Shown in pieces: positions 58,632 to 64,000 of a stretch of DNA of 64,000 nucleotides; within the stretch, counting starts at the first letter, position 1; each line of letters starts with the position of its first letter. The position numbers and the translations under genes are program-made. Below the pieces are notes generated by a model that saw only the letters and a program-made list of their open reading frames with translations, was not told where the DNA came from and ran no database searches. This DNA comes from a virus, in IMG/VR virus record IMGVR_UViG_3300045131_001736, positions 24,560-88,559 of that record; one strand, given 5' to 3'.

Positions 58632-59834
58632 TTAAGAATCTCTACTAATTCCACCACCACCTCCATATCCACCACCGCTAGTTTCGGTTGGTGTTGGTGT
58701 TATTTGGCTTGGGGTTGGTATTGTTACTGGGTCAGGAGACACTACCGTTGATTTAACTGGGTTAGGTGTTGAAAATACAGGTATAGGAATTCCAACAGGT
58801 ATAGCATCTTGAATACTAACATCTCGTGTTGGATTACTAACTTCAGTTTTTTGTTTGGTTACCATTACCACAGCAGGTTTAGCTCCAATCATAACATCCG
58901 ATTCTCTTCTTTGTAATACAACACCAACATCATCTTTACTTTCATCAAAGCCAGCATCGATTTCAGTTTTTGTTTGTATCGTTCTCATTGGTAAATAAAC
59001 TTGTACAATTTCTATTAAGATTATTTGTGCTATTTTAAACACATCTTCTCTGGATAATTGTAGTGGTAAACTTATCGATTTTTTATTTCCATAATTTGCC
59101 GATTTAATTGATGACTCTCTACCAGCAAATTCATATTTAACTGCTTCAACAAATTTAGTATGTATTTTAGTAGCTAATGTATCCAATCCAGCTATACCAA
59201 ATTCAGCAACTAATTTATTATACCATTGTTGACTATAAGTTCTTTTAATAAAATCATCAACTATTGATGGATTTATTGATTCCAAAAAAGTTGGAACATA
59301 TGGAATAACATCATCTTTAAAATCTCCACCATTAATTAATATATTAAATCTCTGAAGTAAATCAGTTTTTTTAGATACATCATTTATTAATGGTAATAGT
59401 TTAACTTCAGTTCTGGATGGTGATATTTGCTTAATCCACATTTTTTCATTTGGTGATTCAAACCCAACTCGTTTATTTAATAAAGTTATTTGAGTTTTAA
59501 ATATACCATTATCATAACCACTTTCTTTTAACAATCTTTCTATATCAATAAAGTATTCTTTTGGGAATTGCAATGCTTGAAATAATGTGTTATCTGCAAT
59601 TAAAAAGTAATCACTAATATTTTGTGAGTTTAATGGGACATACCTAACTAATTCACCAAATTCACCCTGTGGTAATTGTGTATCGTTAACATCATAGATG
59701 ATAAATTCAATCATATCCGAATCAGAAAAACCAAAGAATGATTGAAGAGTTCCCTGTTCAAAAATTGCTCGGTCTTTAGCACTAATTCTAAATGCTTGAT
59801 TATCAATTATTTGTTTAAATGTTTGTATTGCCAT
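58632..59834 (-). CDS. Baseplate-region protein with Gly/Pro-rich tail
   Basis: The 400-residue protein starts MAIQTFKQIIDNQAFRISAK and has a folded part to about residue 300 (SDSDMIEFIIYDVND, SPNEKMWIKQISPSRTEVKL, then a helical REDVFKIAQIILIEIVQVYL), followed by a linker rich in Pro, Val and Thr and a tail ending SGGGYGGGGGISRDS. I recognise no family. It lies between the coiled-coil gene and the PEGA gene within the baseplate operon. The flexible tail may link it to the neighbouring Gly-rich proteins. Confidence 0.6.
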   Translation of the reverse strand: MAIQTFKQIIDNQAFRISAKDRAIFEQGTLQSFFGFSDSDMIEFIIYDVNDTQLPQGEFGELVRYVPLNSQNISDYFLIADNTLFQALQFPKEYFIDIERLLKESGYDNGIFKTQITLLNKRVGFESPNEKMWIKQISPSRTEVKLLPLINDVSKKTDLLQRFNILINGGDFKDDVIPYVPTFLESINPSIVDDFIKRTYSQQWYNKLVAEFGIAGLDTLATKIHTKFVEAVKYEFAGRESSIKSANYGNKKSISLPLQLSREDVFKIAQIILIEIVQVYLPMRTIQTKTEIDAGFDESKDDVGVVLQRRESDVMIGAKPAVVMVTKQKTEVSNPTRDVSIQDAIPVGIPIPVFSTPNPVKSTVVSPDPVTIPTPSQITPTPTETSGGGYGGGGGISRDS

Positions 59835-59848
59835 TTTTATATTTTATA

Positions 59849-60913
59849 TTATGTAGCCCTTCTACGTCTTGCTTGCCAATAATGTGTGTTTAATGTAAGT
59901 GTACCTTTTGAATTAGCATCTTTTAAAACTACTTTACCATCAAATGTACCTTCATTATCATATTTACCACCTCTTCTAGAAACTACTATGGCTACTTTAC
60001 CAGGTGTACTACCACCATCAGTTGATTTTGGTATTGTTATTTTACCACCAACAACATTACTAAAATCAAATGCATTATTTCCTTGTTCTGATACTGTTAA
60101 TACCGCATCAATATCACCCACATTATACAAATCAAATCCATTTCCAATAAGAAATCCCCTAGCATCTTTTTTTCTATCATCATACCAAATCTGGAAACCT
60201 TCATTAAACTTATCTGCAATTTGTACTTGTATAACTTTATATCCGATTTTTTCCGATATTGCGTATTGGTTTGGTAATCCATTTATAAAATCTAATAAAC
60301 TAGCTTTCTTAGCAGCATCAGTTGCTAACTCTTGTTGCTCTTTAAGTTTTCTTTCAAGTTTAAATGCTTCCTGCAATGCCTCAACCCTAGCTTCTAAGGA
60401 TACCCTTTGTATTGCTTCATTTAATGAATTAACAATTGCGTTTTGTAAATCAATTGTAGTTGTTGCTATTTGTGAGTTAGCAACTGTAGATTGATTTTCA
60501 GCAATACTAGCTTTAAGCTTTTCACCATCAACTTCAACTCTCAAACTTTGTGTTACAATTTCAAGACCACTAACCTTAGAACGTAAATCTGATACTGTCC
60601 TAGTTAAATCCTTTACCTGAAGTGTTAAATCAAATACACTTTGAGTTGCTTCATTATATATAGGTCTAGCTACACCATCAAATGGTTGAACACGTCTTTG
60701 TGGTATTAATTCAAATATAGTTGTATCAACTGCTTTAGTTAACTCATCTATATTATAGTTAGGTTTAACCAATTTACCAGAAATAATACCATCTGCCAAA
60801 TCTGATTCTTGAAACAAACGGACACCAGCTGCGTTCTTCTCATTTAATGCTTGAGAACCACTAACTATTATTCTACCAACTTGTTGTTCGTTTTTTAAAC
60901 CGGAATCTTTCAT
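59849..60913 (-). CDS. Coiled-coil baseplate protein
   Basis: The 354-residue protein has a central coiled coil of about residues 75-195 (SVFDLTLQVKDLTRTVSDLR, then EALQEAFKLERKLKEQQELA), a preceding short globular part (ISGKLVKPNYNIDEL), and a C-terminal beta domain (IGYKVIQVQIADKFNEGFQI, KVAIVVSRRGGKYDNEGTFD) ending in RRRRAT. The organisation, a trimeric coiled coil with a beta head, fits a baseplate spike or connector. It lies two bases after the DNRLRE-like gene. No enzymatic motif is visible. Confidence 0.6.
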   Translation of the reverse strand: MKDSGLKNEQQVGRIIVSGSQALNEKNAAGVRLFQESDLADGIISGKLVKPNYNIDELTKAVDTTIFELIPQRRVQPFDGVARPIYNEATQSVFDLTLQVKDLTRTVSDLRSKVSGLEIVTQSLRVEVDGEKLKASIAENQSTVANSQIATTTIDLQNAIVNSLNEAIQRVSLEARVEALQEAFKLERKLKEQQELATDAAKKASLLDFINGLPNQYAISEKIGYKVIQVQIADKFNEGFQIWYDDRKKDARGFLIGNGFDLYNVGDIDAVLTVSEQGNNAFDFSNVVGGKITIPKSTDGGSTPGKVAIVVSRRGGKYDNEGTFDGKVVLKDANSKGTLTLNTHYWQARRRRAT

Positions 60914-60915
60914 AA

Positions 60916-61980
60916 TTATGCTATAACACTAAATGTATAATCTTCATCAAAAAATTGAGGTGTTCCATCAACCACAACTTTAATTTCTATTTTATATACT
61001 CTGTCAACTTCCCAATTAGATAAATTTAATTTAAAGAAGTTTCCATCCGTATCACAACTTACTTTAGTAAATTCACCAAATGGTACAATTACATCACCAC
61101 TGTGGTAATCTGATATTTGGTAATACGTTTGTTCATTTAAGAACTTTGATGTTGAGTATTGAGCGGTTGAACTAAATGTTTTAATTGGATATAATTCTCT
61201 ACCAACTACTCTTATTTTAGGAGTTGTATTTACTTTATATTCCTTTTTAAAATTTCTTAATCCAACTTTTATTTCTTCTGCTACCAATTCAGTCATTGAA
61301 CCAGTTACAAAAGTTGTATCATCCCAACCAATTCTAATTTTTGGTTGATGTATTGTTTTTGTTTCTTTACTAAAGAATTTTAAAATACCATAATCAGATG
61401 TATTATATTCATTTGCAAATGGTAGTTTTAAAATAAGACCATCATTTGGAATTGAACCACTAATCCAATCTTGCATAATATCGTTGATATCCATATTGAC
61501 ATCAGTTGTACGATATTCAAAATCTTGCGTAGCAAATACATTTGAATAAAATGTACCACCTAAACCAGCATAAGAACCAGTAGATACTTCAGAAAATTCT
61601 GCGGTTTGTAACCAACGTAATACTGAATCTCCCTCTCTATTGTTCCAAGTTACCCCAGCGGTTGTGATATCATCAAATCGAGTACCCTTGCCCATTTCCC
61701 AACTTTGTGAGATTGGATATGCCTCCAATGTAAATTCCAATGGTAGTTCCTCAGAATCAGTTTCTCTCAAAACTAACTCAGCAGAACTCATTGTTACATC
61801 ACCACTAGCTATACTAGCTGAGAGTGGCTCTATATCGAATTTAAGGAGTGCTCTTGATATATCTTTTATGTTACCATAAAATACCTTACTCACTTCCAAT
61901 ACTTCATCTAAACCAGTGTTTTGGTCTGGTTGTTGTAAGTACACCGATGCATCTTTTGATGCTGTTAAAAAGTATATCAT
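60916..61980 (-). CDS. DNRLRE-like baseplate protein
   Basis: The 354-residue protein has the features of DNRLRE-type beta-sandwich proteins: ASKDASVYLQQPDQNTGLDE, then SRALLKFDIEPLSA, AELVLRETDSEELPLEFTLE and ISQSWEMGKGTRFDD, then TTAGVTWNNREG and IMQDWISGSIPNDGLILKLP. The C-terminal ~120 residues form a second beta domain (TPKIRVVGRELYPIK, VYKIEIKVVVDG). It overlaps the gp6-like gene by one base and continues the baseplate operon. It is probably a wedge or spike component. DNRLRE domains usually mediate surface adhesion. Confidence 0.65.
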   Translation of the reverse strand: MIYFLTASKDASVYLQQPDQNTGLDEVLEVSKVFYGNIKDISRALLKFDIEPLSASIASGDVTMSSAELVLRETDSEELPLEFTLEAYPISQSWEMGKGTRFDDITTAGVTWNNREGDSVLRWLQTAEFSEVSTGSYAGLGGTFYSNVFATQDFEYRTTDVNMDINDIMQDWISGSIPNDGLILKLPFANEYNTSDYGILKFFSKETKTIHQPKIRIGWDDTTFVTGSMTELVAEEIKVGLRNFKKEYKVNTTPKIRVVGRELYPIKTFSSTAQYSTSKFLNEQTYYQISDYHSGDVIVPFGEFTKVSCDTDGNFFKLNLSNWEVDRVYKIEIKVVVDGTPQFFDEDYTFSVIA

Positions 61981-64000
61981 TATTTAGCTCTTCCTTTTAT
62001 ATCCACGTCCGGAAACTTAACTTCAAAAACCGATGGGTCCAATGATGGATAAATTACTTTATCTTTAGTTGCCGCCATTATATTATATGAATTAGCAGAA
62101 TATTGTCCACCACATTTATTTACAATTTCCATTTTTGGTACTGAACTTACCCCATCCACATTAGCTACTATTAATTCCAATTCACTTAAGTTGATAGTAT
62201 TATTAAATGTCCAATTATCAATATTAAAATAATCTTTTAATTCTTGAATACAATTAGATAGTACTTCACTATTGTTGTAATTTCTAAGTGTAATAATTTC
62301 AAAATTAATTCCAATGTTTATAATATATCCATTTGATATATTTACACCATCGGTAAGAATTTTATATTCTGTTAAATATGTTTTTAAGTTTTCCTTAACT
62401 GCTCTATTCAGTTCCGAAAGTTTACCATCTGCATCATATCCTAATAAATAAAGATTGATTGCGAATGGGTTATTTTTTTCATTATCATTTGAAGTTTTAC
62501 CAACTAAGAAATCTCTAATTTCAGTTTGTACACTTCTCCTATCAGGTTCTTCATTATCCGGCTTATTAACAAAACTCATTACCAAATCAGTAAACTCATT
62601 TAGAGCCGATGGTGATGATAATATTGCTGATGGGGAGTTGTTATCCAATGTACCATCTGCCGTAGCGTATGCCTTTGCAATACCCCCAAATTTGGATGGC
62701 ATTGCCAATACTCTAATTTGATAATCTTTAGCAGTTACTGCTCTATTTTGTGAACCAAAGTTTGCTAATGCATTTTGTCTAATCTCTTCAATTGCTTCAC
62801 CATCTCTACCACCAGTTGCAGGTACTTCATTATCAACGGCAATTGATGCTTTTGTTGTATTATAAATTGCACGTTCCGTATCAGTAAATAATTGTGTATC
62901 TTCTTCAAATTGAATACCAGTAATTCTAGTAAGTGTACCTTTACCAACATTTGATGAAACACCACCACCAACTAAATACTTAAGAGTTATAGTTGTATTT
63001 GATGGTGAAGTACCATAAGTTTTAGTATGTAAGAAATTGGTTGGGTCAAATGATGCTTCCAATCTATTGATTGAATTTGGTAAACCTAATCCAACATTTT
63101 TTAAATTTGGAATTAAAGTTTCATCATTTGCAGTTGGGTCACCAGCACCAAATTGAACAGTAGTTGTACTATCTGAATTTACTTTCTTTACAAAACGTTT
63201 TGGTGTTTTTATTGTTTTAAGAATGTAAGGTACTGTTGTTTTAAATTGATATAAGTCCGGGTCATTATTTTCAGTATTTGGGTAATCCACAAATACCATT
63301 TCTTGTCCTAAATATGGAACCTCATAATATTTGTTTCCGTTTAAATCTCTTACATCATAAATATCAATTACATTAGTATCAGCAATATCAATTTTTTGAA
63401 ATGCTTCATATGAACCAAAATCAAAATCTTGCGTTTTTATTTCAGCTGAAATTGCGTTTACATATTTCTTAACTAAATAAAATGATGGTTCACCAGAAAT
63501 GGCATCCCTTTCATATAAAGTTAGTTCTCTATCAGTTGAATCGGTAAAATCTATAACATTTTGAGTAATGAATTTAATACCACTTGCTGATTCAACCTGC
63601 ATACCCTCTTTAATCCTAAGTAAAAACTTAGTATCAATTGTATTATTAACACCAGTACCAATAGCTGGTACTAATTGGTAAACCGATAATGTTGTAATTG
63701 CAGGTGATGTTACTTTTGGAGTGTATCCTAAATATTGTGATAATGCAATAACATTTTCAATATCTTCCGCATGAACCATTAATGATTCCTTTAACGTATC
63801 ATCAATGTAATATGAAAGTGAATCACCTATATACGATGCCATTTCAATGAACATCATACCAGGAGATGATTCATTAAAATCAGAATATGTTTTAGGGAAA
63901 TAAGTTTTACTAAACTCTATTAAATTATTTCTAAAGTCCGTAAAATCTTTATTAAGATATTTTATATCCTTACCCTTATTCTTAAAATTTTTATTTGTTT
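61980..64000 (-). CDS. Baseplate wedge protein, gp6-like, start beyond window
   Basis: The frame is open to the end of the window, so the start is outside. An ATG at 63857 is internal. Upstream of it the frame reads KYLNKDFTDFRNNLIEFSKT, YFPKTYSDFNESSPGMMFIE and MASYIGDSLSYYIDDTL, which is the standard opening of gp6/J-like wedge proteins. Later parts include EGMQVESASGIKFITQN, GRDGEAIEEIRQNALANFGS and QNRAVTAKDYQIRVLAMPSK, also typical. Gp6 forms the inner baseplate ring and transmits the contraction signal. At least 673 residues are visible. The gene starts the baseplate operon seen here. Confidence 0.88.
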   Translation of the reverse strand, partial: TNKNFKNKGKDIKYLNKDFTDFRNNLIEFSKTYFPKTYSDFNESSPGMMFIEMASYIGDSLSYYIDDTLKESLMVHAEDIENVIALSQYLGYTPKVTSPAITTLSVYQLVPAIGTGVNNTIDTKFLLRIKEGMQVESASGIKFITQNVIDFTDSTDRELTLYERDAISGEPSFYLVKKYVNAISAEIKTQDFDFGSYEAFQKIDIADTNVIDIYDVRDLNGNKYYEVPYLGQEMVFVDYPNTENNDPDLYQFKTTVPYILKTIKTPKRFVKKVNSDSTTTVQFGAGDPTANDETLIPNLKNVGLGLPNSINRLEASFDPTNFLHTKTYGTSPSNTTITLKYLVGGGVSSNVGKGTLTRITGIQFEEDTQLFTDTERAIYNTTKASIAVDNEVPATGGRDGEAIEEIRQNALANFGSQNRAVTAKDYQIRVLAMPSKFGGIAKAYATADGTLDNNSPSAILSSPSALNEFTDLVMSFVNKPDNEEPDRRSVQTEIRDFLVGKTSNDNEKNNPFAINLYLLGYDADGKLSELNRAVKENLKTYLTEYKILTDGVNISNGYIINIGINFEIITLRNYNNSEVLSNCIQELKDYFNIDNWTFNNTINLSELELIVANVDGVSSVPKMEIVNKCGGQYSANSYNIMAATKDKVIYPSLDPSVFEVKFPDVDIKGRAK

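Noticed and set aside
63852-63857. ATG at 63857 as the start of the gp6-like gene
   Set aside because: The frame continues upstream with the conserved family opening to the window edge, so this Met is internal.

Overview
The window is a 64 kb, AT-rich, gene-dense piece of a large contractile-tailed (myovirus) phage genome with a T4-type morphogenesis plan. Every gene except one small one lies on the minus strand, so transcription runs from high to low coordinates. T4-like gp6, gp13, gp14, gp15, gp17, gp20, gp21, gp22 and gp23 roles, a gp46/gp47-like recombination nuclease and a gp61-like primase are recognisable by sequence. The host is probably a member of the Bacteroidota. Five promoters carry the TAnnTTTG -7 box of that phylum, four of them with TTGG at -33; most starts lack a Shine-Dalgarno sequence; and one signal peptide ends in AYSQ. 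No tRNA, rRNA, CRISPR array, integrase or insertion sequence was seen. No sheath or tube gene was recognised, so those probably lie outside the window.

Layout in transcription order: 64000-49960 is a baseplate/tail block. It starts with a gp6-like wedge protein that runs off the window, then a DNRLRE-like protein, coiled-coil, Gly/Pro-rich, PEGA and LamG/tail-protein-I proteins, and a pair of related structural proteins. 49934-44811 is a small early/middle-type block: a GIY-YIG protein, a duplicated promoter array, a DnaG-type primase and a fused SbcD-SbcC. 44821-44648 is the only plus-strand gene, a 57-residue ribbon-helix-helix regulator with a three-iteron putative operator. 44530-35420 holds a 2789-residue tail protein with two tandem Hint domains, a tail-assembly chaperone and a coiled-coil protein. 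35355-30920 is a sugar-transfer cassette: a GT4-methyltransferase-GT25 fusion, a TibC/BAHT-type O-heptosyltransferase, a heptose-phosphate nucleotidyltransferase and a PfkB heptose kinase. 30488-26016 is a 1490-residue multidomain protein. 25971-22543 contains a putative spanin-like pair and the terminase. 22511-12686 is the head module (portal, core proteins, protease, scaffold, capsid). 12587-11198 is a DUF2589/zinc-ribbon cassette bracketed by twin terminators. 11091-4428 encodes fibres and a 2-oxoglutarate oxygenase. 4347-1660 is the gp13-gp14-gp15 neck, followed by small structural genes and a beta-helix protein cut by the window edge.

Three possible systems stand out. First, the phage appears to encode a protein O-heptosylation pathway that could decorate its own Ser/Thr-rich collagen-like and beta-solenoid fibres. 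Second, many proteins of the portal-to-capsid region and the 1490-residue multi-enzyme protein carry recurring peptides of the form ESV-x-E followed by Ala or Gly at domain borders. These resemble T4 prohead-protease sites, which suggests processed, packaged polyproteins. Third, two promoter classes are visible: a host-like type in front of regulatory, replication, glycosylation and scaffold genes, and a phage-specific 9-mer (coding strand ATAYTTATA) in front of at least sixteen, mostly structural, units.
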